Source: a virus
IMG/VR virus record: IMGVR_UViG_3300032116_022062
Coordinates: 19,123-83,122 of that record
Length of the DNA stretch: 64,000 nt
Strand: one strand, 5' to 3'
A program made the translations under genes and the position numbers. Positions 8,019 through 16,144 of the stretch are shown here, piece by piece. Numbering within the stretch: the stretch's first letter is position 1; every line of letters starts with the position of its first letter. Below the pieces are notes generated by a model, which searched no databases, was not told the DNA's origin, and saw only the letters and a list, made by a program, of their open reading frames with translations.

Positions 8019-8223
8019 CTATTTTTTTATCTCTTATTTCTGTTTTCATAAGTTCTATTATCATATCATTGAAAGTTTCATCATTTTCTATTCTAACTTT
8101 AAAATCATCAAAAGATGTTTTACTTATTTTTAAAAGAGACCATTTACCCCTACTTATTTGTGATTCATTTAATCTCCAATCTAAATAAGTTACATATTCT
8201 TTATATAATTCTTCATTTTTCAT
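7993..8223 (-). CDS. Small unknown protein
   Basis: 76 residues, charged and helical (MKNEELYKEYVTYLDWRL). The ATG is 4 bases from a TTGATATATA element, so the message would be leaderless or nearly so. It is the first gene of a two-gene unit and is divergent from the gene at 8256; their promoter elements are within 25 bases of each other. Confidence 0.62.
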   Translation of the reverse strand: MKNEELYKEYVTYLDWRLNESQISRGKWSLLKISKTSFDDFKVRIENDETFNDMIIELMKTEIRDKKIDDIFDDFN

Positions 8224-8227
8224 AAAT

Positions 8228-8237
8228 TATATATCAA
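8228..8237 (-). promoter_or_regulatory. Late-type promoter element, short spacing
   Basis: Minus-strand TTGATATATA, 4 bases before the ATG at 8223. Confidence 0.55.
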
Positions 8238-8240
8238 TAC

Positions 8241-8250
8241 TTAATATATA
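8241..8250 (+). promoter_or_regulatory. Late-type promoter element TTAATATATA, short spacing
   Basis: An exact match, 5 bases before the ATG at 8256. With a normal -10 position, transcription would begin at or very near the start codon. Confidence 0.65.
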
Positions 8251-8255
8251 CCCCT

Positions 8256-8954
8256 ATGAATCGAATAAAGAAATGGTCTAGTTTTTATGAGTCTTTACAA
8301 ACTCCTTTAACAGAGATTGAAAAAGATGAAATTGGAACAGCATTAATATTCGCTTGTAGAAGCGTGTGGGGTTATATAAATACTTATTTTGTAAGTAATC
8401 ATGGATTAAAAATTAGGGGTGAAATTTTGAGATTATCAAAAAATAATAGACTTCTAATTGATTATGTTAATAGTATCTCGCCTTCAAATACAATTTTTGA
8501 TTTAGTTGAGTGGATTTCAAAAAATCAAAACGAACTATATCATCCAAATGGTCAATATTTCGATAAAGTAATTAAAATATTGACCAATTCTTATAATCGT
8601 GGTAGAAGTTTAGAAGAAAAAGCTAAAGATGTTTTAATTGAATATTTTGACTCCACTGGTGTTGTAATTAATCCCTTTAAACCAAAAAGAGAAAGAGACG
8701 AACAAGGTTATGATTTATTTTGGAAAATAAACCAAGGTATTGAATCCGCTCAAATTAAAACTTTAGATAATTTCTCAACGGGTAAGACTAGAGACTTTAT
8801 TCGATGTAAAGGTCATTTGAAAAAACTTGTTACTAACTATTTAGTTGCTATCAATGATTTTGAGTGTTATATTTATAAAACCTATAACCATCAATTTACA
8901 TCTGAATACTTTAGTTTTCCTAAATCTAATTTACTTTATCATAAAGTTTTTTAA
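8256..8954 (+). CDS. Possible PD-(D/E)XK nuclease with capsid-targeting-like N-terminus
   Basis: 232 residues. The start MNRIKKWSSFYESLQ carries F-Y-E before Ser, fitting the shared peptide. The C-terminal half has an arrangement typical of restriction-endonuclease-like folds: LEEKAKDVLIEYF (helix with Glu), DEQGYDLFW (GxD) and SAQIKTL (Q-x-K, as in Mrr-type variants), followed by a His/Lys-rich segment. The nuclease call is an inference from the spacing of these motifs and needs a profile search. If packaged and injected, it could attack host DNA early. It ends in a TTAA shared with the polymerase fragment gene. Confidence 0.6.
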   Translation: MNRIKKWSSFYESLQTPLTEIEKDEIGTALIFACRSVWGYINTYFVSNHGLKIRGEILRLSKNNRLLIDYVNSISPSNTIFDLVEWISKNQNELYHPNGQYFDKVIKILTNSYNRGRSLEEKAKDVLIEYFDSTGVVINPFKPKRERDEQGYDLFWKINQGIESAQIKTLDNFSTGKTRDFIRCKGHLKKLVTNYLVAINDFECYIYKTYNHQFTSEYFSFPKSNLLYHKVF

Positions 8955-10384
8955 AAACCTTTTCCAAATCCGCTAAAAATATCCATAACAACTGATAATC
9001 TTTTGGTTATTTCTGGCATTCCTAATGGTTCTATAATTGAATTTACCGGAGAAAGAATAGACTTCTCAAATTGTTCATCAAAGTCTATTTGTGGAGCAAA
9101 TTCCATAGGAAAAGAACCCCTAATATAAGCAAACATATCAGTTATTGATTTATCTTTACAAACATAGTACTTAATTTTAGTTCCGGATTTAATAAACTCA
9201 TACTTTTGTTGCATTTCTTTGTCTTTAGATAGTAAGTAATTGTAATGAGCGGCAGATTTAACAGCGAAGTGAGCTCCTGAAACAAATTGCAATGGTAGTG
9301 TCTTATCATTTAAAACCTTAACATCATAATTTGAACAAGACGACTGCATTGCAATATCATCAATATCTGCTAGTTCAAATTCTTTTCTCAGATTTTTTAC
9401 TAATTTTAATAACTCTTTAATGTTAAAAGTGTCTGGGTGTGAAAAAAGATACTTAACGATTCCTACAATCTTGTCTCTAGCAAAAGCTGGAGTAGAAGAA
9501 CGAACTAGTTCAACGCCTTTTGGATAAAGATAAGTTAGTCTATCATATGGTATGCCATCTTCAAAAAGAATATGTTGGATGTATTTCTTTTTAGCAATGT
9601 TAATAATTGATTCAGAAATTCTTTCAAGTTCAAAGTCTTCTTTATTTTCGACACCAAATGAAGAGGCGTAGTCTTCGAGACACTTTTTAAAATAACCAGC
9701 ATATCTAAACTGGTCTATTCCTTGAATATAATCGGTTTCATTTGACCAGTTCCATCTGATTTCTGATGTCAAAACTCCATTGTCTATTAGTGAGTTTAGT
9801 TTTCTATCCTTTACTAGATTACCATCTATTAATAAAATATCATAGGGTAAATTTAGATTTTTTTCTAAATCTGCAACTTTATTGAAAATTCCTAAACAAT
9901 TTATAGAATTTGTTTTAAAATCTTCGTTAGTGGTGAGTAGTAAAAATTTTTTTTCAAAATTAGTAAGATAATCTTCATTAAAAATTAAATTTTGCCACTC
10001 TGAGTGGTCAATTGCTGGTTTAAATGTAACAAATAGTGAATCGGTGTCAGCATATATAGAAACTGGTTTATCTTTATCTATTGGTGTTACATTTTTTATT
10101 CCTAACTTGTAGTGTAGTTCGTGGTCTGAATGCCATTGTTTGTACCAATAGTCTTCATTTACTTTATCCATCGTTCTAGTTAAATCTCGACCTTGTGCTG
10201 TGATTGTACCAGCGACATGGTTGTTATAAAGAATAAAATAAGAAGTTGCAAAAGCACCGTATGATCCATTTAATACAAGTTTAAGAGCTAGTTGTAATGC
10301 GTTATAATAATCAACTTCTTTTTTTAAGTCCGAAGCCTTTTTTTTGAGTAATTCAATTTTTTTGATTTTCTCTTCTTTAGTCAT
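8951..10384 (-). CDS. 43: DNA polymerase family B, C-terminal part only (gp43 fragment)
   Basis: 477 residues from the ATG at 10384. It begins with a Lys/Glu-rich helix and goes straight into polymerase motif B (NALQLALKLVLNGSYG, residues 28-43). Motif C follows (YADTDS, 111-116), then a thumb-like region. The 3'-5' exonuclease domain and palm motif A are absent, and no open frame upstream supplies them. T4 gp43 has about 900 residues, so this is roughly the distal half, cut within the fingers. The N-terminal half should be encoded elsewhere, as known for split gp43 genes in some T4-like phages. A fused longer start at 10444 has no support. Confidence 0.85.
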   Translation of the reverse strand: MTKEEKIKKIELLKKKASDLKKEVDYYNALQLALKLVLNGSYGAFATSYFILYNNHVAGTITAQGRDLTRTMDKVNEDYWYKQWHSDHELHYKLGIKNVTPIDKDKPVSIYADTDSLFVTFKPAIDHSEWQNLIFNEDYLTNFEKKFLLLTTNEDFKTNSINCLGIFNKVADLEKNLNLPYDILLIDGNLVKDRKLNSLIDNGVLTSEIRWNWSNETDYIQGIDQFRYAGYFKKCLEDYASSFGVENKEDFELERISESIINIAKKKYIQHILFEDGIPYDRLTYLYPKGVELVRSSTPAFARDKIVGIVKYLFSHPDTFNIKELLKLVKNLRKEFELADIDDIAMQSSCSNYDVKVLNDKTLPLQFVSGAHFAVKSAAHYNYLLSKDKEMQQKYEFIKSGTKIKYYVCKDKSITDMFAYIRGSFPMEFAPQIDFDEQFEKSILSPVNSIIEPLGMPEITKRLSVVMDIFSGFGKGF

Positions 10385-10470
10385 AAATTTTATATTACAA
10401 TAACCAAAAAAGTTTTTTTGAAAAAAAATCGATTTTAAAGTCAATATATATGAAAAAATAACGGTGTTTA

Positions 10471-10626
10471 ATGGGTACAGTAAAAATTTCAGAAAACAAA
10501 ATCACAATCAAAAAAAATGGAGTAGTAGAAGTCTATGTAAGAACTTTTAATTTAAGTTCAAATACTTGGATAGTTTATAATGGGTATATTTATGAACTTG
10601 AAAGTAGTGACGAAGAGGTATTTTAA
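10471..10626 (+). CDS. Small beta-rich protein (51 residues)
   Basis: A short plus-strand gene filling the gap between two minus-strand genes. It starts MGTVKISENKITIKKNG and ends with an acidic ESSDEEVF tail. Alternating hydrophobic and polar residues suggest a small beta sheet. An ATATATA element lies 19 bases upstream. The stop is 1 base from the convergent IF-3 stop, the tight packing seen elsewhere in the window. No family recognised. Confidence 0.5.
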   Translation: MGTVKISENKITIKKNGVVEVYVRTFNLSSNTWIVYNGYIYELESSDEEVF

Positions 10627-10627
10627 A

Positions 10628-11167
10628 TTACTTCTTTTTTGTTTTCATCATCATCAACCATTTACCTCCTTCTAATTTAGGCATACTTTCAGGAATTCCA
10701 AACTCTTCAACTAGTTGTGTGAATTTAAGCATTACTAATTCACCTCTTTCAGGATTTGCTTTTTGACGACCTTTAAGTGAAATAACAACTTTTACTTTAT
10801 CACCGTCTTTTAAAAACTCTCTGCCTTTTTTTGCCTTTGTTTCAAGATCGTGATCTGAAATATTTACAGATAGTTGAATTTCTTTGAGTTGAGATTTATT
10901 GGCAATCTTCTTTTTTTCTTTTTCTGTCTTTTCTAATACATATAAGAATTTATTATAGTCTTCTATTCTAACAATTGGTGGATTTTGAGATTCGTTAATT
11001 AGGATTAAATCTTTTTCCTCTGAGTTTGCAATTTTTTGTGCTTCAGATGTAGAGATAACAAAAGGCTCTCCCCGACCAACCAATCTTACTTCAGGAAAAT
11101 TAAGTTCTGAATTTATTTTGTGTTTTCTTTTTATTTCGGGTCTTTTTCTAAAATTGTTGTTTCTCAT
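10628..11167 (-). CDS. infC: Translation initiation factor IF-3
   Basis: A full-length 179-residue IF-3. The N-terminal domain carries NFPEVRLVGRGE and the helix leading to PPIVRIEDYNKFLY (cellular consensus PPVCRIMDYGKF). The Lys-rich linker helix is followed by the C-terminal domain with KEIQLSVNISDHDLETK, FLKDGDKVKVVISLKGR and a final EGGKWLMMMKTKKK (EGR...M). IF-3 binds the 30S subunit, keeps subunits apart and checks the start codon and initiator tRNA. A phage copy could favour phage mRNAs; note the short or absent leaders inferred here. It lies between the polymerase fragment and a small membrane protein gene. Confidence 0.93.
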   Translation of the reverse strand: MRNNNFRKRPEIKRKHKINSELNFPEVRLVGRGEPFVISTSEAQKIANSEEKDLILINESQNPPIVRIEDYNKFLYVLEKTEKEKKKIANKSQLKEIQLSVNISDHDLETKAKKGREFLKDGDKVKVVISLKGRQKANPERGELVMLKFTQLVEEFGIPESMPKLEGGKWLMMMKTKKK

Positions 11168-11181
11168 TTATTACTTTTATT

Positions 11182-11523
11182 TCAATTAGAGGTTGTGTCA
11201 ATTATTATTTGTGGAACACTATCTATTTTTTGCGGAATCACTGTATCCTTTTTTTCCAGAATTATTTTTTTATTATTTATTAAATTTTTTGGCTTCTGAA
11301 TTGTTTGAATTTTTACTTTATTAATAGAGTCTAATTTTTCTTTTAAATCTCTGATTATAGTTTCTTTTTCAAGAACATCCATATTCAAAGATTCAACTTC
11401 ATATCGGTGAGATTCTATTTCTGAATAATTGAGTCTTATCCAATATACTAAAGCAAGCGATGTTATTATGAGTATTGATATTTTTCTTTTTAATTTCCAG
11501 ATTTGTCGGTCTTTTGGTAGCAT
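11182..11523 (-). CDS. Single-span membrane protein with coiled coil, spanin-like candidate
   Basis: 113 residues: short basic N-terminus, one transmembrane helix at about 16-30 (ISILIITSLALVYWI), then a coiled coil (YEVESLNMDVLEKETIIRDL) and an Ile/Pro/Lys-rich tail. N-in topology with a periplasmic coiled coil is the plan of an inner-membrane spanin, but no partner o-spanin is adjacent. Confidence in that role is low. It lies 14 bases upstream of the IF-3 gene. Confidence 0.6.
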   Translation of the reverse strand: MLPKDRQIWKLKRKISILIITSLALVYWIRLNYSEIESHRYEVESLNMDVLEKETIIRDLKEKLDSINKVKIQTIQKPKNLINNKKIILEKKDTVIPQKIDSVPQIIIDTTSN

Positions 11524-11555
11524 AGTTATATTTTTAGCTAATATAATAAAAAATA

Positions 11556-12329
11556 TTAATCGTCGGAAAAATCTTGTTCAAAGGATAGCATCAAATTAGA
11601 ATTTTCTTCTTGGATTAACATAAAATTATCAAAAATGCTAAATTCTATATCTTTTGAATCAGTTATACATGATAAAAATCTTTTATTTAGCATTAAATTA
11701 GAATTTCTATCATCATCAATTGAGTCTATTTCTAATTCCCATGCCGCCTTTTCGGAAAAAATTACTCGACCGTTATCAATATTTATATTGATAATTCTAT
11801 CAGAATTTATATTTGATAGTTTTTTTACATCAGAGAAATCACATTGTGAAATTTTAAAAGACCATATTCTTTTTTTGATATCAAGATTGTTTCTTAGTGT
11901 AGTTTTATTAATATCCCTTAATTCATAATGTTCTCCTGCTAACCAATTTACTTTTAATTTTCCACCCACAACTTGCATTGAACGAGCATTCATTATATTA
12001 TCATCATCGTTTGATTCTTTGTAAGTATATTCGATTGTAACTTTGTCAGATGAAGTCAAAAAATTTAAGTTTTTAACAAATTTTTTAGCATTTACTATAA
12101 TAATATCTAAAGTAAAATCGAATTCATCAAAATTGAAGAAGTCATCAGTTTTTAACAAAAAATTTTTAAAAGCCAACATAACATTTCCTCCAAGAATAGA
12201 GTACATAAGAATATTATCTGAATCTATTTTGAGTTTTATAGTATCTTCGATTTTAGTAAGATCTTCTAATCTCTCAATGAATTCAGAAATTTTATCTGAT
12301 TTAAATACGAATTTAATCTTATTAGCCAT
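11556..12329 (-). CDS. 45: Sliding clamp, gp45-like
   Basis: 257 residues with repeated beta-strand and helix patterns and an acidic surface bias, compatible with a two-domain T4-type clamp (T4 gp45 is 228 residues). The C-terminal strand NLMLSFEQDFSDD resembles the gp45 end (VVALEADSTHDF). The clamp would ring the DNA and hold gp43; the loader gp44 is encoded at 61.2 kb. The assignment rests on size, fold pattern and C-terminus, not on a diagnostic motif. It is alone on the minus strand before a divergent CTS-type gene. Confidence 0.55.
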   Translation of the reverse strand: MANKIKFVFKSDKISEFIERLEDLTKIEDTIKLKIDSDNILMYSILGGNVMLAFKNFLLKTDDFFNFDEFDFTLDIIIVNAKKFVKNLNFLTSSDKVTIEYTYKESNDDDNIMNARSMQVVGGKLKVNWLAGEHYELRDINKTTLRNNLDIKKRIWSFKISQCDFSDVKKLSNINSDRIININIDNGRVIFSEKAAWELEIDSIDDDRNSNLMLNKRFLSCITDSKDIEFSIFDNFMLIQEENSNLMLSFEQDFSDD

Positions 12330-12365
12330 ATAAACATGATATTATAAAGAAATGAATTTGTTTAT

Positions 12366-12375
12366 TTAATATATA
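12366..12375 (+). promoter_or_regulatory. Late-type promoter element TTAATATATA, short spacing
   Basis: An exact match, 5 bases before the ATG at 12381. Confidence 0.65.
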
Positions 12376-12380
12376 TCGAT

Positions 12381-12926
12381 ATGAAAAAAATAAAATTATT
12401 CAGAGAGTTCATTGAAAATAGCGACAATGTTATTGATGCTAAGATGCAAGAATTAAAAGACCTTATCGATGGTCTTTCTGATAATAGTATCATTTATGAG
12501 TGGGAAAATAAGTCTGATCACGAGGTGGTTGTAAATTTTACAAAAGATGATTTATCTATAAGGTATGAATTTGATATAGATCAAATGTATGTAGCAAAGT
12601 TTGTTGGTGATACTACTGATTTTCAAACTTATGTGGATTCTATTGATGAAGGGCTAGATATTATTGAAAAAGACATTCAAGGAATTTTGGGAATATCCGA
12701 AAGAGTTAAAGCACAAAAGTATAAAGGCCGTAAAATTCCAGGAAAATATTTAACTAAAAATCCTGGTAAAATGAAGAAAGAAATTGACACATTTAGAGGA
12801 AAAAAAGAGTATAAAAAAGACTGGGATGCTGATTACTCGTCTGGTAAAGGAGGTGAGGGTAAAAGAGTTAAAACTAAAAAATCAGCAGCAACTAAAGCAT
12901 ACCAAAAAATGTTTGGAAATAAATAA
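12381..12926 (+). CDS. Protein with capsid-targeting-like N-terminus and basic tail
   Basis: 181 residues. MKKIKLFREFIENSDN is one of the clearest capsid-targeting-like starts (F-I-E before Asn). An acidic alpha/beta region (20-105) is followed by a strongly basic Gly/Lys tail with KYKGRKIPGKYLTKNPGKMK and SGKGGEGKRVKTKKS. The tail suggests DNA binding inside the head, as for T4 internal proteins; this is inference. It lies 14 bases upstream of the next CTS-type gene and is probably co-transcribed with it. Confidence 0.75.
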   Translation: MKKIKLFREFIENSDNVIDAKMQELKDLIDGLSDNSIIYEWENKSDHEVVVNFTKDDLSIRYEFDIDQMYVAKFVGDTTDFQTYVDSIDEGLDIIEKDIQGILGISERVKAQKYKGRKIPGKYLTKNPGKMKKEIDTFRGKKEYKKDWDADYSSGKGGEGKRVKTKKSAATKAYQKMFGNK

Positions 12927-12940
12927 AAAAATTAAATATA

Positions 12941-13638
12941 TGAGATACTTAAAAACATTTGAGAGTTTTAGAGAACCATTAAATAGAGAAGAAATGATTG
13001 AGACTCTTTCTTCAACATCTACATTCGAAAGAGAAGAACTTGAGGCAATGACTGATGATGAATTAGAGGAGTTATTCCATTCCTTAGAAACCGAAGATTG
13101 GATATCTGAATTAGACAGAGAATCTACTAGTGATGAAAATTGGATAGGAGGACCTTACAACCCAAGAGAGGAAGAAGAAGGTGATTATTACGAGTCTTAT
13201 ACATTTGAGGATTTTACACATGCTGATATGGAAGATGTTAGAGAACTTTTAGAAATGGGTCTTACTGAAGATCAAATTGCAATTGAGTTGGATTTGGAAG
13301 TTTATGTTGTTAAACAAATTATCGATACTATAAATAAACATGGTAGTGTTTCTGATGAATTAGAAGGATTGGATGAATCTAAAAAGTCTGGAGTAACCGC
13401 TTCTCTTAAAAAGAAATCAAAAGCTTCTGGAATTCCTGTTGGTATTTTAAGAAAAGTTTTTTCTAAAGGAATGCAAGCTTGGAATGCTGGTCATAGACCA
13501 GGGGTTGCTCAACATCAATGGGGAATGGGTAGAGTTAATTCATTCATTACTGGCGCTGGTGGAGCAAGAAAAGCAGACGCTGATTTATGGACAAAAGCAA
13601 AAGCTGCTAAAGCAAGAAAGAAGAAAAGAAAGAAGTAA
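12941..13638 (+). CDS. DUF5824-like protein with capsid-targeting-like N-terminus
   Basis: 232 residues from the ATG at 12941 (MRYLKTFESFREPLN); the longer frame back to 12784 overlaps the previous gene and has no start signal. The middle is acidic and helical with a helix-turn-helix-like DQIAIELDLEVYVVKQI. The C-terminus (about 165-225) has LKKKSKASGIPVGILRKVFS, GHRPGVAQHQWGMGRVNSFI and a KADADLW segment, matching a conserved domain of T4-like phage proteins (DUF5824). It ends in Lys/Arg. The role is unknown and virion association is suspected. Confidence 0.75.
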
Positions 13639-13639
13639 T

Positions 13640-14002
13640 CTATAAAATAGGTTTTACATATTCTTCTATAATCTTCTGAACTTCTTTTAGTTTTTTACGA
13701 GTTGTTTTTACATCTAGTTGAATTCTCCAATTTCTAACTAAGATGTCATCATCTTCTGGAATCTCCTCAATATGTATTTCAATATCATTTCTAATTTCTA
13801 TCGGAGTAAATAGGTCTTTATTTAATCTCATTTGATCCTCGTCAAACGACATTCTACCGCCAATCCATTCAATTACATACTCACCATCTTCATTTGATTC
13901 AAAAATGTGACCCGATGAAAATATAAGAACCTTGTTTTTGACTCCAGCAAACTCTGATTCAATGTTCCAATCTTTGTTTAATTTAAATTTAGGATATTCC
14001 AT
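13640..14002 (-). CDS. Unknown protein
   Basis: 120 residues from the ATG at 14002 (MEYPKFKLNKDWNIESEF); the longer start at 14038 would overlap the divergent gene. Acidic, beta-rich N-terminal half (NKVLIFSSGHIFESN, GEYVIEWIGGRM) and a helical C-terminus. It looks like a small regulator or a virion accessory protein, but nothing is diagnostic. It shares an AATATATA-rich divergent promoter region with the gene at 14029, and its stop is 1 base from the convergent stop. Confidence 0.62.
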   Translation of the reverse strand: MEYPKFKLNKDWNIESEFAGVKNKVLIFSSGHIFESNEDGEYVIEWIGGRMSFDEDQMRLNKDLFTPIEIRNDIEIHIEEIPEDDDILVRNWRIQLDVKTTRKKLKEVQKIIEEYVKPIL

Positions 14003-14012
14003 GTATAGAAAA

Positions 14013-14021
14013 TAATATATA
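14013..14021 (+). promoter_or_regulatory. Late-type promoter element in a divergent region
   Basis: TAATATATA, 7 bases before the ATG at 14029. The near-palindromic ATATAT core could also serve the minus-strand gene starting at 14002. Confidence 0.5.
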
Positions 14022-14028
14022 CGATTAT

Positions 14029-15147
14029 ATGATAACAAAATACGATGGTTTTATATTAGAAAAACTAAAGTTTGAAATCTTTTCTCTTTTAGAAGGTCGA
14101 GTTTATAGCACGACTGATTTTTTATTTAAATTAAAATCATTAGTAAAACAACCAGGTAAAGTAGGTGAAATTGCCGATCAAATATTAGATATAATAGAGA
14201 GTGAGCAGTATTTCCCAGATGATAAAATTAAACAAAACTATTTTGATTTAGTTGATTCTGAAGATATGGTTGGGTTTATAAATCAATCAAAGGTAAATTC
14301 TAAAAAAGATGAAATTTATGATAATCCTAATTTTCCTTATACAATGCCCGGCAGAGGTGAGGTAAAAATTGGTAAAATTGTAAATTATATTTGTTCTTTA
14401 AGAGGAATTAACGTGAGTGATTCTGATAGAGAGTCTTTTGTAAATTCTTGGAAAGCTTCTACGGAAGTATCAACGATTCAATTCAAATTAGTATCTGGTG
14501 AAGATATTGCAAAATATTATGATGAAAATAAATATTACAGTCGAAAAGGAACTTTAGGAAGTTCTTGTATGAGAGATGAAGGTAAAAGAACTTTTAAGAT
14601 TTATACTGAAAATCCAGATAAAGTAAAACTTCTTATTTATGTTGATTCTGATGATAAAATTCATGGAAGAGCTCTTGTCTGGAAGGTTAAAAAATCACCT
14701 TGTGATTCTAAATACTTTATGGATAGAGTTTATGCTAACCGAGATTCGGATGTTAATAGATTTAAACAATTTGCGGATACAGAAGGTTGGTTTTATAAGA
14801 AAGTTATTTCATCACATGATAGTGATAGCGTTCGTTTCATTTATAAAGGCGAAGAAGTATCCGGTGAAGTTAAATTAAAGTTAAAAGGCGACTTTAATAT
14901 GTATCCTTATGTTGATACTATGTGTTTTTTAAGTAAAGATAAAGATAGTTTGTCTAATTTATCTGACAAAAATTGTTATTACTTACATAGTGTTTATGGT
15001 GAAAGAGAAAGATGTGAAGATTGTGAAGGTGATGTTATCACAACAAACTGGGACGGTGATAAAGTGTTATGTTCTGAATGTTCATCAGGTCACCAAGCTC
15101 TAAAAGATCTGCGTATCGAAACTAAATGGAATAAAAAAGTCGATTAA
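14029..15147 (+). CDS. Unknown protein with capsid-targeting-like N-terminus and zinc ribbon
   Basis: 372 residues. MITKYDGFILEKLKFEIF carries I-L-E and fits the shared N-terminal peptide. The central region has GTLGSSCMRDEGKRTFKIY followed by KLLIYVDSDDKIHGRALVWK and FMDRVYANRDSDVNRFKQFA, a conserved block that I recall from uncharacterised phage proteins. A C-terminal zinc ribbon has CEDC at about 329-332 and CSEC at about 349-352. No enzymatic function can be named. Its stop shares TTAA with the UvsY-like gene. Confidence 0.72.
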   Translation: MITKYDGFILEKLKFEIFSLLEGRVYSTTDFLFKLKSLVKQPGKVGEIADQILDIIESEQYFPDDKIKQNYFDLVDSEDMVGFINQSKVNSKKDEIYDNPNFPYTMPGRGEVKIGKIVNYICSLRGINVSDSDRESFVNSWKASTEVSTIQFKLVSGEDIAKYYDENKYYSRKGTLGSSCMRDEGKRTFKIYTENPDKVKLLIYVDSDDKIHGRALVWKVKKSPCDSKYFMDRVYANRDSDVNRFKQFADTEGWFYKKVISSHDSDSVRFIYKGEEVSGEVKLKLKGDFNMYPYVDTMCFLSKDKDSLSNLSDKNCYYLHSVYGERERCEDCEGDVITTNWDGDKVLCSECSSGHQALKDLRIETKWNKKVD

Positions 15148-15638
15148 CGACCTAAATAATTCATCAATTCAATCATATTCTTAATTGAATAACTTAAACT
15201 TTCTAGATTCTTTGTGGTGTCTCTTAAGAATTCGATATAAGATTCAATAAGTTCAAGACTTCTATCATTTTCAGCTAAATGGCCATCAATTAAGATTCCT
15301 TTTTCTCCTAGGTTTGTTTTAACACCAAATCCTGTTGCATAAAATATAAATTTATCTTGTCTAAGTCTCTTAATCTTAGTTGTTTCTTTACTGCGTTTAT
15401 TTAAGAAGAAATTAATTTGTTCGCTGATTGCTTGTCTATAAGACAGAGCCGATGATTGAGCTTCCATTATGTCCTTCGCGGAGGAAGGATTGGTTAAATC
15501 AACTCTTATTATTTTAAAGAGTGGTTCTACATTTTTGTTCCACTCGGATCTTTTGTCATTAAAGAACTCTTCTAATTTATCGTTAGTTTCTTTAACTTTA
15601 CCAATCCTATCGAATTCATCTTGGTTATACGGATTCAT
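15144..15638 (-). CDS. uvsY: UvsY-like recombination mediator candidate
   Basis: 164 residues, mostly helical, with a basic central segment (FFLNKRSKETTKIKRLRQDK) preceding FIFYATG and a C-terminal helix pair ending SYSIKNMIELMNYLGR. T4 UvsY has the same plan: a basic middle with a Tyr-rich turn, then helices ending in IKHIQDMRAF. UvsY loads the UvsX recombinase on gp32-coated ssDNA. The match is by pattern, so confidence is moderate. It overlaps the next minus-strand gene at its start. Confidence 0.5.
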   Translation of the reverse strand: MNPYNQDEFDRIGKVKETNDKLEEFFNDKRSEWNKNVEPLFKIIRVDLTNPSSAKDIMEAQSSALSYRQAISEQINFFLNKRSKETTKIKRLRQDKFIFYATGFGVKTNLGEKGILIDGHLAENDRSLELIESYIEFLRDTTKNLESLSYSIKNMIELMNYLGR

Positions 15639-16041
15639 CTTCTTTAAATATTTTTTTCATTTGTAATTCTCTATATAAATTTTTATTATAACACTCATTA
15701 AGTGTTTTTTCAAAAACATCAACCACTCTTTCTTCTAAATTTTCATTTACAACGCTTTCTAATATTTTAGACCATTTTTCTAAAAGTATTTTGTCTTCAA
15801 CAATAAGAGGGTGGTTTTCGTATCCTCCAAATATTTCTATACATCCGTTTCTATTATCAAATATAACTTCCATATTTTCTCTATATTGATATAACTGAGT
15901 TGATTTTTTTATTGGATCTTCATCGACTACAAAAGTTATGTAGTAGAATCTAAATCCATATTTCATTTTTTTTGATACTGAGATTCTTTTGTCATCAATG
16001 TTGTCTAAAAAAAAATGTAAAAATTTATCTAACTTATCCAT
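15625..16041 (-). CDS. Unknown protein
   Basis: 138 residues, charged, with a beta-rich middle (GFRFYYITFVVDEDP, NMEVIFDNRNGCIEIFGGY) and helical flanks. It overlaps the UvsY-like gene by 14 bases and is probably translated with it. No known domain recognised. The ATG at 16041 has no close ATATATA element; the divergent gene at 16145 does. Confidence 0.62.
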   Translation of the reverse strand: MDKLDKFLHFFLDNIDDKRISVSKKMKYGFRFYYITFVVDEDPIKKSTQLYQYRENMEVIFDNRNGCIEIFGGYENHPLIVEDKILLEKWSKILESVVNENLEERVVDVFEKTLNECYNKNLYRELQMKKIFKEDESV

Positions 16042-16115
16042 ACTGTCTAAAGTATTATATTTATTGAGACTGAAAAAATCTCATAATGATTTTAGTAAAA
16101 ATTTAGAAAATTGTT

Positions 16116-16125
16116 TTGATATATA
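16116..16125 (+). promoter_or_regulatory. Late-type promoter element
   Basis: TTGATATATA, 19 bases before the ATG at 16145. Confidence 0.55.
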
Positions 16126-16144
16126 CTAAAAAAGAATAACTATT

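Noticed and set aside
12784-12940. Longer N-terminus for the DUF5824-like gene
   Set aside because: It overlaps the preceding gene in another frame; the ATG at 12941 gives the shared N-terminal peptide.
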